Source: Bacteroidota bacterium (lineage in GTDB: Bacteria > Bacteroidota > Bacteroidia > Bacteroidales > VadinHA17). Taken from it: 6,153 nucleotides of DNA. The stretch covers positions 1 to 6,153 of the forward strand of contig JADFUQ010000198.1 in the NCBI GenBank assembly GCA_015222065.1. The letters are read 5' to 3'. Position 1 is the first letter of the stretch. The number at the start of each line of letters is the position of its first letter. A model generated the notes under the pieces. The model was not told the origin of the DNA. It was given only the letters and a program-made list of their open reading frames with translations, and did not search any database. The position numbers were made by a program, and so were the translations under genes. This document shows positions 1 through 6,153 of the stretch, in pieces.

Positions 1-54
1 ATCAACGATAAGCCGTTGCTTTTCAGGCAGATTTAATTTTGATAGATCTAACAT
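1..54 (-). CDS. Putative addiction-module component (antitoxin-like), N-terminal 18 codons only
   Basis: This is the start of a gene that runs off the low-coordinate edge. The 18 visible residues begin MLDLSKLNLPEKQ and continue RLIVD. The pattern of a short polar start, then L-x-L-x-E-K-x-x-L-I/V-x-x, resembles the N-terminus of the 'putative addiction module component' family (TIGR02574-like), small antitoxin-type proteins usually paired with a RelE/ParE-type toxin. That family match is from memory and rests on few residues. The nearest purine-rich run (AGGA) lies 12 bases before the ATG, so the ribosome site is weak. A strong promoter and a palindrome lie just upstream, as expected for a self-repressing toxin-antitoxin operon. 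It appears to be a transcription unit separate from the efflux operon. The partner toxin, if any, would lie outside the window. Confidence 0.6.
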   Translation of the reverse strand, partial: MLDLSKLNLPEKQRLIVD

Positions 55-94
55 ACTTGACGGAATTCCTAATTTTATACGTTATTCTTATAAT

Positions 95-115
95 TATATG
101 TATTTCGTACATATA
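95..115. promoter_or_regulatory. Palindromic operator candidate over the -10 and start site
   Basis: Perfect 8-bp arms, TATATGTA (95-102) and TACATATA (108-115), are separated by TTTCG. The palindrome overlaps the -10 hexamer at 113-115 and covers the predicted transcription start. A dimeric repressor bound here would block initiation. Toxin-antitoxin operons commonly autoregulate through such sites, so binding by the downstream gene product or its complex is a reasonable inference. A further imperfect inverted repeat, TACAA/TTGTA (117-121 and 124-128), lies in the promoter spacer. AT-richness weakens the significance of both. Confidence 0.45.
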
Positions 116-141
116 TTACAAAATTGTATATGGATAGTCAA
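113..141 (-). promoter_or_regulatory. Sigma-70-type promoter for the addiction-module-like gene
   Basis: On the minus strand a -35 hexamer TTGACT (136-141) is followed by a spacer of exactly 17 bases (119-135) and a -10 hexamer TAATAT (113-118). Each hexamer differs from consensus at one base. Transcription would start near position 106, giving a leader of about 50 bases before the ATG at 54. The local DNA is very AT-rich, which raises the chance of accidental -10 matches. The correct spacing and the placement ahead of a start codon still make this a good call. Confidence 0.65.
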
Positions 142-233
142 TAGAAATGTTTCATAGACTGTCTCAACACGAATAGCGTTAAGTTGCTTTATAGAAATCA
201 TTTACTCCAATCCTTTATGATTACCTCATCTTT

Positions 234-341
234 TTATGTTGTGTCCAAAGTGATGACTACATTTCCCTTTTTGTGTACTTTGCCAACATACCTGTCAGCC
301 TTGGCAATTTGTTCCGTGGTAGGAATTTTTACAACTCCCAT
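234..341 (-). CDS. Small 35-residue ORF overlapping the RND pump stop codon, function unknown
   Basis: Its ATG shares a base with the pump's TGA stop (TGATG), an arrangement that allows translational coupling by terminating ribosomes. An AGGAGG lies about 20 bases upstream inside the pump gene, too far to be a standard ribosome site. The product begins MGVVKIPTTEQIAKADRYVG and ends GNVVITLDTT. It has a likely amphipathic helix followed by a short beta-like strand, with no signal peptide or membrane segment. After the TAA stop the same frame stays open for 11 more sense codons (KDEVIIKDWSK) before TGA, so it could be a truncated version of a longer gene. I do not recognise the family. It may be a real small protein, a remnant, or a chance ORF. 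Confidence 0.35.
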   Translation of the reverse strand: MGVVKIPTTEQIAKADRYVGKVHKKGNVVITLDTT

Positions 342-3300
342 CACGCAATTCTGCCAAATTTCCTCCTAAAAACATGGCTTGCCCATTCGTCAATCCCCGT
401 TAATAGATGGTACATAACCGGAACGATAATCAGTGTTAACGCCGTTGCAAACATCAACCCAAAAATTACTGCAACACCCATATTTGCCCACCACTGAGAA
501 CTCTCCGCACCAATTTCAATTATATTATGAAAATCAAACTTGAGCATTCCAATAAAATCAATATTAAGTCCGACAGTTAAAGGCAAAAGGCCAAGAATTG
601 TTGTAATGGCGGTTAGCAATACAGGGCGAAACCTCGTTTTTCCTGCCTGGATTATCGCTTCTGTTTTGGCCAAACCACGGGCACGTAATTTCTGGATATA
701 ATCAATCAAAACGATGGCATTGTTTACCACAACACCTGCCAGTGAAATAATTCCTATCCCGGTCATAATAATTCCAAAAGGATAGCCTGTAACCAGCAGT
801 CCAAAAAAGACGCCAAAGAATGATAAAAACACAGAAGACATTATCACCACTGGTAAAATCAGCGAATTAAACTGCGATACTAAAACAAAGAAAATCAAAA
901 AGAGGGCGATCATAAAAGCATTTGCTAAAAAGTCCATGGATTCCTGCTCCTGCTCATCTTGTCCTGCAAATGCAAATGTATAACCGGGAGGTAGTTCAAA
1001 ATCTACTAATATTGCCTTAACTTCACGCAATACCTCGGCAGAGCTACGTCCAAAAGAATCACCATTTATGGTAATTACACGGTCACGGTCAACATGGTTT
1101 ACCCGTGTTAAACCAGAACCAAGCTCAACAGTGGCGAAGTTGGCCAAAGGATAATTTCTGCCTTCATAAAAAATGCTCAGGTTTAAAAGATCCGAATAAC
1201 TGGAGCGGAAATCCTTATCAAAACGAACTGTAATATCATACTCATCTTTTCCGACTCTGAATTTGGATGCTTCTGTACCGTTAATAGCTGTACGTACTAC
1301 ATTGGCGATTTCAAATGTATTTAGCCCAAATAAGGCAGCCTTTTCCCTATCGATTCGAATCGTAATTTCCGGTTTCCCTTTTTCATAATTGTCTTTAAGC
1401 TTTACCAGGCCATCAACATTTCTGATGCGCTCCTGTATCTCAGCCGAAATACCATCCAGGATATCAAAATCTTCGCCCTTAATCTGGATTTCTACGGCTG
1501 CTCCTGTTGGCGGGCCATCCGGTGGTTTGGTTACATCAATTTGCGCACCTGGAATATCCCGCAGCTTATCAGCAACATCTTTTAAAGTTTTAAACGAGTT
1601 TTGGCTACGCTTGTGTTTATCGATCAACTCTACAGTTACTTGTGATTTATGAACCGTCCCCGCCGATTGGCCAGACATGTCATTAGGATCTGTCTGGTTG
1701 CCTACATCGGCTATATAATGCTTCATATCCGGTGTATCGACAATCCGTTTCTCAATTTCCATTACAATCTTATCTGATGATTGCAAACGAGTACCATTGG
1801 GCATATCCACTTTTATCCATGCAGCCCTCGGTTCAAGATCAGGAAAAAACTCAATTCCATGATTGAACATTATAAAAACAATTAACATGATAATAAAACC
1901 ACCGGCGACCATAACCATTACTATAACTCTACTAACACGATTATGTAATGCCCAGTTTAAGGCTGATTCATACTTTGGTGTTAACCATTTTAAAAACCGG
2001 TCACCGGGTAGATTTTCCAGGTTCTTTTCAATCCTTAAAAAACTGGAGGACAAAGTTGGATTAAATACAAGTCCAACCAACAAGGATGAAGCTAGTGTTA
2101 TGATCAACGTAATTGGTAAAAAGCTCATAAACTCGCCGATAAACCCTGACCAGAATACGAGTGGTGCAAAGACGCCTAAGGTCGTGATGGTTGAAGTCAC
2201 TACAGCCATACCAACTTCTGCAGTACCATCTTTGGCTGCTTGCATCAGCGATTTTCCTTCTACGTGATGGCGGTAGATATTTTCTACAATTACAATAGCA
2301 TTGTCAACCAGCATGCCCAAAGCCAAAATCAGGCTAAAAAGTACCATCATATTTAAAGTAAAGCCAATGGCTTCAATTACGATAAAGGAAATCACCATCG
2401 AAATGGGAATAGCAATCCCAACAAGAATGCCATTACGGGTGCCCATAAAAAAGTACAGCACTAGAATAACCAACAGTAGTCCGGAAATAATATTATTTTC
2501 CAGGTCATTAACCATCACTTTTATATCTTTGGATTGGTCATTACTGATCACATAACTCGTTTGTGTCGGAAAATGTTTTGAATCCTCCTCCAGAATGGCC
2601 TTAACCTCTTCAGAAATATTTATAACATTTTCACCACTTCTTTTCAGGATTGAGATTGTAACGGAAGGCTGGCTATTTAAGCGTGAATAACTTAACTGTT
2701 CCTTAAAACCAAATTCAATATCTGCCAAATCCTGTAAATATACAGGCTGCCCATTAACATGTTTAACCACAATGGTTTTGAGCTCTTCAACGGAGTCAAA
2801 CTCACCAGGGATACGCACAGTATATTTAAGGTCACCCCCATCTATTGAACCGCCAGGAGTTGTAATATTCTCATTTCTTATGGCGTCTGTAACATCCTGT
2901 GCACCGAGATTATAATATTCCAAGGAGCGGGCATTTACATTAACTTTCACTTCCCTTTCCAAGCCACCCGAAATATTTACTTCAAGCACGCCTGTAATCT
3001 GCTCAAACTTGTCTTGCAAATCTTCAGCGATTTTTTTTAGGCGCACCAGGGACTGATTACCAACAATTGAGACCAGCATTATAGGGAAATTTTCAAAATT
3101 AATTTCCTGAACAATTGGCTCTTCAATATCATCGGGTAGATCCGGTTTTGCCTGGTCTACTTTTTCGCGCACTTTTCGTACAGCATCATCAACTTCAATA
3201 TCTGATTCAAATTCAATGGTGATATTGGTGTAACCTTCAAGGCTCGCTGATGTGATTTTTTTGATTTTTGTAATTTCCTTTATCTTTTTTTCGAGCGGGT

Positions 3301-3493
3301 TGGCAACCAGAGTTTCCATATCTTCCGGGGAAACACCGGTGTATGGAACGGCAACAATTACAAAAGGCTGCTCAATAGAAGGGAACGATTCCACAGCAAG
3401 CCCGGCATACGAGACCAGGCCGGAAATGCACAATATTGTTAGTAAAACAAAAACACTTGTTTTAAATTTTAAACTGATATTTGTTATTTTCAT
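341..3493 (-). CDS. RND-family inner-membrane efflux transporter (AcrB/HAE-1-like)
   Basis: This is the proton-driven pump of a tripartite efflux system, 1050 residues from the chosen start, the usual length for AcrB-like proteins. It has the duplicated RND layout: TM1 (about 11-31), a large periplasmic domain, TM2-TM6 (about 335-485), TM7 (about 520-543), a second periplasmic domain with the PPDGPPTGAAVEI segment (657-669), and TM8-TM12 (about 855-1030). TM4 contains GMLVDNAIVIVEN, where Asp397 matches AcrB proton-relay Asp407. The Asp408 and Lys940 equivalents are both Asn (398 and 924). Arg954 and Thr961 match AcrB Arg971 and Thr978. A long TM11-TM12 loop holds an SSQWW motif. An upstream in-frame ATG at 3535 would add 14 residues, but it lies in the REP-like element without a proper ribosome site. 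The ATG at 3493 follows AAAGG at six bases. The frame is intact. The substrate is unknown. Confidence 0.95.
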   Translation of the reverse strand: MKITNISLKFKTSVFVLLTILCISGLVSYAGLAVESFPSIEQPFVIVAVPYTGVSPEDMETLVANPLEKKIKEITKIKKITSASLEGYTNITIEFESDIEVDDAVRKVREKVDQAKPDLPDDIEEPIVQEINFENFPIMLVSIVGNQSLVRLKKIAEDLQDKFEQITGVLEVNISGGLEREVKVNVNARSLEYYNLGAQDVTDAIRNENITTPGGSIDGGDLKYTVRIPGEFDSVEELKTIVVKHVNGQPVYLQDLADIEFGFKEQLSYSRLNSQPSVTISILKRSGENVINISEEVKAILEEDSKHFPTQTSYVISNDQSKDIKVMVNDLENNIISGLLLVILVLYFFMGTRNGILVGIAIPISMVISFIVIEAIGFTLNMMVLFSLILALGMLVDNAIVIVENIYRHHVEGKSLMQAAKDGTAEVGMAVVTSTITTLGVFAPLVFWSGFIGEFMSFLPITLIITLASSLLVGLVFNPTLSSSFLRIEKNLENLPGDRFLKWLTPKYESALNWALHNRVSRVIVMVMVAGGFIIMLIVFIMFNHGIEFFPDLEPRAAWIKVDMPNGTRLQSSDKIVMEIEKRIVDTPDMKHYIADVGNQTDPNDMSGQSAGTVHKSQVTVELIDKHKRSQNSFKTLKDVADKLRDIPGAQIDVTKPPDGPPTGAAVEIQIKGEDFDILDGISAEIQERIRNVDGLVKLKDNYEKGKPEITIRIDREKAALFGLNTFEIANVVRTAINGTEASKFRVGKDEYDITVRFDKDFRSSYSDLLNLSIFYEGRNYPLANFATVELGSGLTRVNHVDRDRVITINGDSFGRSSAEVLREVKAILVDFELPPGYTFAFAGQDEQEQESMDFLANAFMIALFLIFFVLVSQFNSLILPVVIMSSVFLSFFGVFFGLLVTGYPFGIIMTGIGIISLAGVVVNNAIVLIDYIQKLRARGLAKTEAIIQAGKTRFRPVLLTAITTILGLLPLTVGLNIDFIGMLKFDFHNIIEIGAESSQWWANMGVAVIFGLMFATALTLIIVPVMYHLLTGIDEWASHVFRRKFGRIA

Positions 3494-3499
3494 CGAAAA

Positions 3500-3504
3500 C
3501 CTTT
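3500..3504 (-). promoter_or_regulatory. Ribosome binding site deciding the RND pump start
   Basis: On the minus strand the sequence reads AAAAAAGG, then TTTTCG, then the ATG at 3493. AAAGG at six-base spacing is a moderate Shine-Dalgarno match. The more upstream ATG at 3535 has only a GGGA that is part of a hairpin stem and lies too close to the codon. This favours the shorter protein. Confidence 0.6.
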
Positions 3505-3530
3505 TTTCAATTTTGGAAGGTACTCCCAAT

Positions 3531-3605
3531 GTCATTCCCGAATACTTTTATCGGGAATCTTGGTACGATCAAATTAGATACCCGCTAAAAACATGCGGGT
3601 ATGAC
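3531..3605. repeat. Inverted pair of REP-like 30-bp palindromic units (BIME-like)
   Basis: Two 30-bp units, 3531-3560 (minus orientation) and 3576-3605 (plus orientation), flank a 15-base spacer. Each folds into a hairpin with a perfect 8-bp stem and a 9-base loop: ATTCCCGA/TCGGGAAT (3534-3541 and 3551-3558) and ATACCCGC/GCGGGTAT (3578-3585 and 3595-3602). Read in the same orientation, both units begin AGAT and end ATGAC, and they match at 24 of 30 positions. Four of the six differences fall at two paired stem positions, so pairing is kept. The pair lies between the adaptor stop and the pump start. Head-to-head palindromes of this type are typical of REP/BIME elements spread by RAYT transposases. 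Whether other copies exist in the genome cannot be seen here. In the transcript the hairpins could protect upstream mRNA or lower expression of the pump. Confidence 0.75.
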
Positions 3606-3619
3606 AATTACTGTAGATT

Positions 3620-4657
3620 TCACTCAATAACCTGCAAAATATCACCATCACTTAAAGAGCGGTGACCTAAAACCACAAGGCTCTGGTTTTGACTAAGCCC
3701 CTCAACCAGAACACTATCTGATTGGATGGCTAAAATTTTAACCACTTTTTTTACCGCGATATTATTTTCTTCAATAAAAACATAGCGGCCGTTTTCAGAG
3801 TCTAACAAGGCATCAATAGATACAGAAATACTGCTGTCATGTTTTTTCTTAAGCATGCGGATATTCGCAACCATTTCAGGCGCTAATTTTCCATCCGGGT
3901 TTTTAAAGATTGCTTCAACAGAGAAAGTTCTGTTTTCCGGATCGATACTTTTAGCAACAAAACTAATCTTGCTGTTAATTATTAAATCCGGGAAGGCATC
4001 AAAAGAGAGTTCAATTTTAGAACCTTTTTTAATGAATTTTATAAAACGCTCTGCAACACCTATGTTTACCTTCATTATGTTGTTGTCCACCATTTCAAAC
4101 AGTGCAGAGGCCGGGTTAATATAGCCGCCCACATCTGCATAGCGGGCATTAACATATCCACTTATTGGTGCAGTAATTGTTAACTTTTCTGAACGGGCAT
4201 TAGCTAAATCAAATGAGGCTTTTGCCTTGTCTAAATTCAATTCACTGATCTTCATTTGGTTTTCAGAAATGGCTTTTTTTGAAAACATGATCTGGCTGCT
4301 TTTAAGGTTTATTTCAGCTTCCTTAAAAAAGGCCTTTGCCTGAGCTTTGTTTGCGGCTATAACTTTGTTTTCAATAATTGCCAGCGCAGCGCCTTTTTTA
4401 ACATAGCTGCCTTTATCATGCAAAAGATTAATTAAAATTCCTGCTTCCTCTGCCACAAGCTTAACCTGGCTGTTAGCTTTTATAATCCCTGTCAGATTAA
4501 GGTATTCCTCAAATTGGCCATCAATTAACAAAGATGTCTTAACAGGTGTACCGCTTACTTTTTCTGCAGTTTTTGTTGTTTCTGCATTACTTTTACTAGA
4601 GCAACTCAGCAAAAGAATACTGCTAACAAAAATTAAAATGATTAATATGATTTTCAT
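3620..4657 (-). CDS. RND efflux periplasmic adaptor (membrane fusion protein), lipoprotein
   Basis: This is the periplasmic adaptor that would join the RND pump to the outer-membrane channel. From the chosen start it has 345 residues. A hydrophobic signal sequence (residues 2-18) ends in a lipobox, LLSC, with Cys19 the likely lipidated residue. There is no Asp after the Cys. The first half of the lipoyl-like domain is about 60-96 (EAGILINLLHDKGSYVKKGA). A helical hairpin follows at about 98-156, shorter than in AcrA. The second lipoyl half is about 157-191 (ITAPISGYVNARYADVGGYI), then a beta-barrel domain at about 195-270 and a membrane-proximal domain to the end. Two in-frame ATGs upstream (4720 and 4690) overlap the TolC gene and would bury the signal peptide. 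The ATG at 4657 has GGAGG four bases before it. It starts 22 bases after the TolC stop. Confidence 0.93.
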   Translation of the reverse strand: MKIILIILIFVSSILLLSCSSKSNAETTKTAEKVSGTPVKTSLLIDGQFEEYLNLTGIIKANSQVKLVAEEAGILINLLHDKGSYVKKGAALAIIENKVIAANKAQAKAFFKEAEINLKSSQIMFSKKAISENQMKISELNLDKAKASFDLANARSEKLTITAPISGYVNARYADVGGYINPASALFEMVDNNIMKVNIGVAERFIKFIKKGSKIELSFDAFPDLIINSKISFVAKSIDPENRTFSVEAIFKNPDGKLAPEMVANIRMLKKKHDSSISVSIDALLDSENGRYVFIEENNIAVKKVVKILAIQSDSVLVEGLSQNQSLVVLGHRSLSDGDILQVIE

Positions 4658-4660
4658 CAA

Positions 4661-4666
4661 ACCTCC
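4661..4666 (-). promoter_or_regulatory. Ribosome binding site deciding the adaptor start
   Basis: The minus strand reads GGAGGT, then TTG, then ATG at 4657. This strong Shine-Dalgarno match, together with the lipoprotein signal that begins at that ATG, fixes the start and rules out the 21-residue longer reading. Confidence 0.8.
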
Positions 4667-4679
4667 AAAATAATATATT

Positions 4680-5996
4680 TTATTCTTCATCCCATTGGCC
4701 TGTAACCAGCTGCCAATCAAAATAAGCTTTTAAATAATCAAATTGTGCTGTAAGCCGGTTTACTTTCGCCTGGTCCAAAAACAAGCGGCTATCTTTTAAC
4801 TCCAGTTGTGTTGCCAGCCCATTATCCCAACGGATTTCGGCAATTTCAAATGCGCGCTGTGCAGTAGATACATTTTTCTCAGAAGCGGTTATACGCTCAT
4901 TCGCTTCTTGTAGATTTAACCACCCATTGTCCAAACCTATTTCAATTTCATCTTTTACCTGGGCAATACGCGTTTGTGTTTTAAATGATTCGATCTTGGC
5001 CTTTTGTACCTGCGCTGAAGTAAACCCACCAGAAAAAAGCGGAATATTTAGCTGTACCCCAACAACATAATTATCAAAATCATTTTCAATATTATATTTA
5101 TCAGACTGCCCTGAATAGCTGTAGAAAAAATGGCCTGTAAGTGTTGGCAGATGATTGGCAAATTCTATATTAACATTTTTTTCGCGCATCTGCCCTTCCA
5201 GTTGGATGGCTTTGTAATCCAGGCGTGTACCCAAAACATCAACCGGATTGGCCTGAGTTGGCATAGGCGGCAAATTATCCAATGAACCGGTCAGCATTAG
5301 CTCATTTTTTAATGGAATATTCAGGATTAATTTTAAGCTGTTCAATGCCTGAAGATAATTTTTATTTGCTGCGATGCTTATAGGAATGCTGTTTCGCCAG
5401 CGTACCTCGGCCTGTAGCATTTCATACTCTGAGGCAACGCCGCTTTCAAACTTTGTTTGGGCTTCATCAAAATTCCCTTTTGCGCTTGTCTCAGAATCTT
5501 TTGTTACTTTTGAAATCTGTTTCATCAACAGTACATTATAAAAAGCAGTCCGCGTATTGGTTAAAATTTGCTGTCGCTGGTATTGGTAATTCATCTCCGC
5601 ATACTTTTCAAAATCGTAGGCAATTTCCAATGCTGTGCCGACTTTACCAAAACTGTACAAGGTTTGTTCCAATTTTGCAGTAAGTGAATAGACATTTTTA
5701 AAAGTAAAAGACAATTTGTTGCTTTGGCCTGCAGGAAGATCGCCATTAATAAAAAAGAATTGCTCTTTCAAATTACGGGAATAATTCACATCTGCAGAAA
5801 TATTTGGCAGCGCAGAGGCCCAGGCCTCATTTATATTTTCTTGCGCAATATCCAGCTCTGCTTTGGCCAGTTTCAAATCTTTGCTTTGTTCTTTGGCCCT
5901 TTTTAATGTTGCATCAATATCCATACTTTCAGCAAATAAGAAGTTTGCCAAAAGTGAAATTATCAATACAATATAAATTTGTTTTCTATTTGCCAT
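4680..5996 (-). CDS. TolC-like outer-membrane efflux protein (OEP family)
   Basis: This is the outer-membrane channel and periplasmic tunnel component of the pump, 438 residues, normal for the family. A signal peptide spans about residues 1-22 (hydrophobic core IVLIISLLANFLFA, likely cleavage after FLFA). The mature part shows the internal duplication of OEP proteins: repeat one at about 26-225, with ALPNISADVNYSR and LYSFGKVG, and repeat two at about 255-435, with LPTLTGHFFYSYSG and IPLFSGGFTSAQVQKA. Each repeat has a strand pair followed by long helices with heptad-like leucines. No lipobox is seen, so unlike many OprM/CusC relatives it is probably not lipidated. GGAG lies five bases before the ATG. 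The first 11 bases overlap a small upstream ORF, suggesting coupled translation. It is the first of the three pump genes, which are spaced as one operon. Confidence 0.93.
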   Translation of the reverse strand: MANRKQIYIVLIISLLANFLFAESMDIDATLKRAKEQSKDLKLAKAELDIAQENINEAWASALPNISADVNYSRNLKEQFFFINGDLPAGQSNKLSFTFKNVYSLTAKLEQTLYSFGKVGTALEIAYDFEKYAEMNYQYQRQQILTNTRTAFYNVLLMKQISKVTKDSETSAKGNFDEAQTKFESGVASEYEMLQAEVRWRNSIPISIAANKNYLQALNSLKLILNIPLKNELMLTGSLDNLPPMPTQANPVDVLGTRLDYKAIQLEGQMREKNVNIEFANHLPTLTGHFFYSYSGQSDKYNIENDFDNYVVGVQLNIPLFSGGFTSAQVQKAKIESFKTQTRIAQVKDEIEIGLDNGWLNLQEANERITASEKNVSTAQRAFEIAEIRWDNGLATQLELKDSRLFLDQAKVNRLTAQFDYLKAYFDWQLVTGQWDEE

Positions 5997-6120
5997 TCCA
6001 TCTCCGCGAAGAACCGTTAATATTATTATACACTTTATTAATCAACTTTTGCAATTGCGATTCCAGCAACCCCCGATTGATGTCTACTGATCGAAGTTCA
6101 ATAATCTCTAACCATTTCAT
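5986..6120 (-). pseudogene. Small 44-residue ORF, apparently the truncated N-terminus of an unnamed ~90-residue family
   Basis: The ORF starts MKWLEIIELRSVDINRGLL, has GAGG seven bases before its ATG, and ends at a TAG inside the TolC gene, overlapping it by 11 bases. From memory, the N-terminus (MKWLEIIELRS, then a stretch like NRELLESQLQKLI) matches a family of uncharacterised proteins of about 90 residues found near transporters and redox genes in deltaproteobacteria and Calditrichota, which I recall ending near LVNHSVWIEM. Here the similarity seems to stop after QLQKLIN. The tail (YNNINGSSRRWNGK) looks like translated non-coding sequence. The second half is therefore probably deleted or replaced. 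It could instead be a short leader ORF whose translation feeds ribosomes to the TolC gene. The family match is uncertain without a search. Confidence 0.5.
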
Positions 6121-6152
6121 TATTTTTCCTCTATTTTTCTGTTTTTTAGTGA
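6120..6152 (-). CDS. Possible last 10 codons of an upstream gene in the same operon
   Basis: One minus-strand frame is open from the high-coordinate edge and reads SLKNRKIEEK before a TAA that shares its last base with the next ATG (TAATG). A highly charged C-terminus and a stop-start overlap are typical of tightly packed operon genes. Regulators of the TetR type often precede such pump genes, but nothing visible identifies the family. A run of ten codons can easily be open by chance. A second frame, in phase with the small ORF, is also open to the edge. Confidence 0.3.
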   Translation of the reverse strand, partial: SLKNRKIEEK

Positions 6153-6153
6153 T

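Noticed and set aside
132..168. Inverted repeat GATAGTC/GACTGTC considered as a terminator for the efflux operon.
   Set aside because: The stem is 7 bp with a wobble pair and a 17-base loop, there is no following T-run on the minus strand, and it overlaps the -35 region of the next promoter.
94..201. A 35-codon minus-strand ORF (starting MISIKQLNAIRV) with GGAG upstream of its ATG at 201.
   Set aside because: It runs through the promoter and into the operator palindrome of the next gene, and its second half is AT-rich sequence with a non-protein-like composition. The promoter and palindrome explain that stretch better.
236..283. CAAAG-type inverted repeat inside the 35-codon ORF considered as a terminator.
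   Set aside because: The arms are 6 bp, AT-rich and about 31 bases apart, with no T-run after them.
184..497. Plus-strand ORFs of 61 and 74 codons across the end of the RND gene.
   Set aside because: They are antisense to the RND coding sequence or to the flanking spacer and have no ribosome sites. I recognise no family features in them.
1389..2555. Several plus-strand ORFs of 84-134 codons antisense to the RND gene.
   Set aside because: They are shadows of the strongly supported minus-strand coding sequence and show no family motifs.
3494..3535. A 14-residue N-terminal extension of the RND pump from the ATG at 3535.
   Set aside because: The extension begins within the REP-like hairpin, lacks a usable ribosome site, and places extra residues before the normal short cytoplasmic start of TM1. 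The ATG at 3493 has AAAGG at good spacing.
4658..4720. A 21-residue N-terminal extension of the adaptor from the ATG at 4720.
   Set aside because: It would overlap the TolC gene and push the lipoprotein signal inside the protein. The GGAGG before 4657 marks the real start.

Overview
The window carries most of a minus-strand operon for a tripartite RND efflux pump from a Gram-negative bacterium. Read in the direction of transcription, from high to low coordinates, the layout is: a possible last few codons of an upstream gene (6120-6152); a 44-codon ORF that looks truncated (5986-6120); a TolC-type outer-membrane factor (4680-5996); a lipoprotein periplasmic adaptor (3620-4657); a 75-bp inverted pair of REP-like palindromes (3531-3605); an inner-membrane RND transporter of 1050 residues (341-3493); a 35-codon ORF that overlaps the transporter stop (234-341); then a separate promoter with a palindromic operator-like site (95-141) driving the first 18 codons of a putative addiction-module gene (1-54).

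The three large genes should build one machine. The RND pump would capture substrate at the inner membrane or in the periplasm and be driven by proton flow. The lipid-anchored adaptor would bridge it to the TolC-like channel, which exports through the outer membrane. The substrate cannot be read from the sequence: drugs, bile-like detergents, lipids or metabolites are all possible. The genes sit close together and most starts have visible Shine-Dalgarno sequences: GGAG before the outer-membrane factor, GGAGG before the adaptor, and AAAGG before the pump.

The DNA is AT-rich, and the proteins are rich in Lys, Ile and Asn. An outer-membrane factor plus a lipoprotein adaptor points to a diderm. 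The style of the RND protein, with NN in TM10 and a long TM11-TM12 loop containing an SSQWW motif, recalls Calditrichota, other FCB-group bacteria or deltaproteobacterial lineages. That taxonomic guess comes from memory and is weak.

The core genes are ordinary. The less ordinary material lies between and around them: the REP-like pair inside the operon, whose two copies differ at paired positions so that both stems stay perfect; the broken-looking small ORF in front of the TolC gene; and the toxin-antitoxin-like promoter and operator at the low-coordinate end. Between the 35-codon ORF and that promoter (142-233) I see no convincing terminator or gene. I found no tRNA, rRNA, CRISPR array or insertion sequence.
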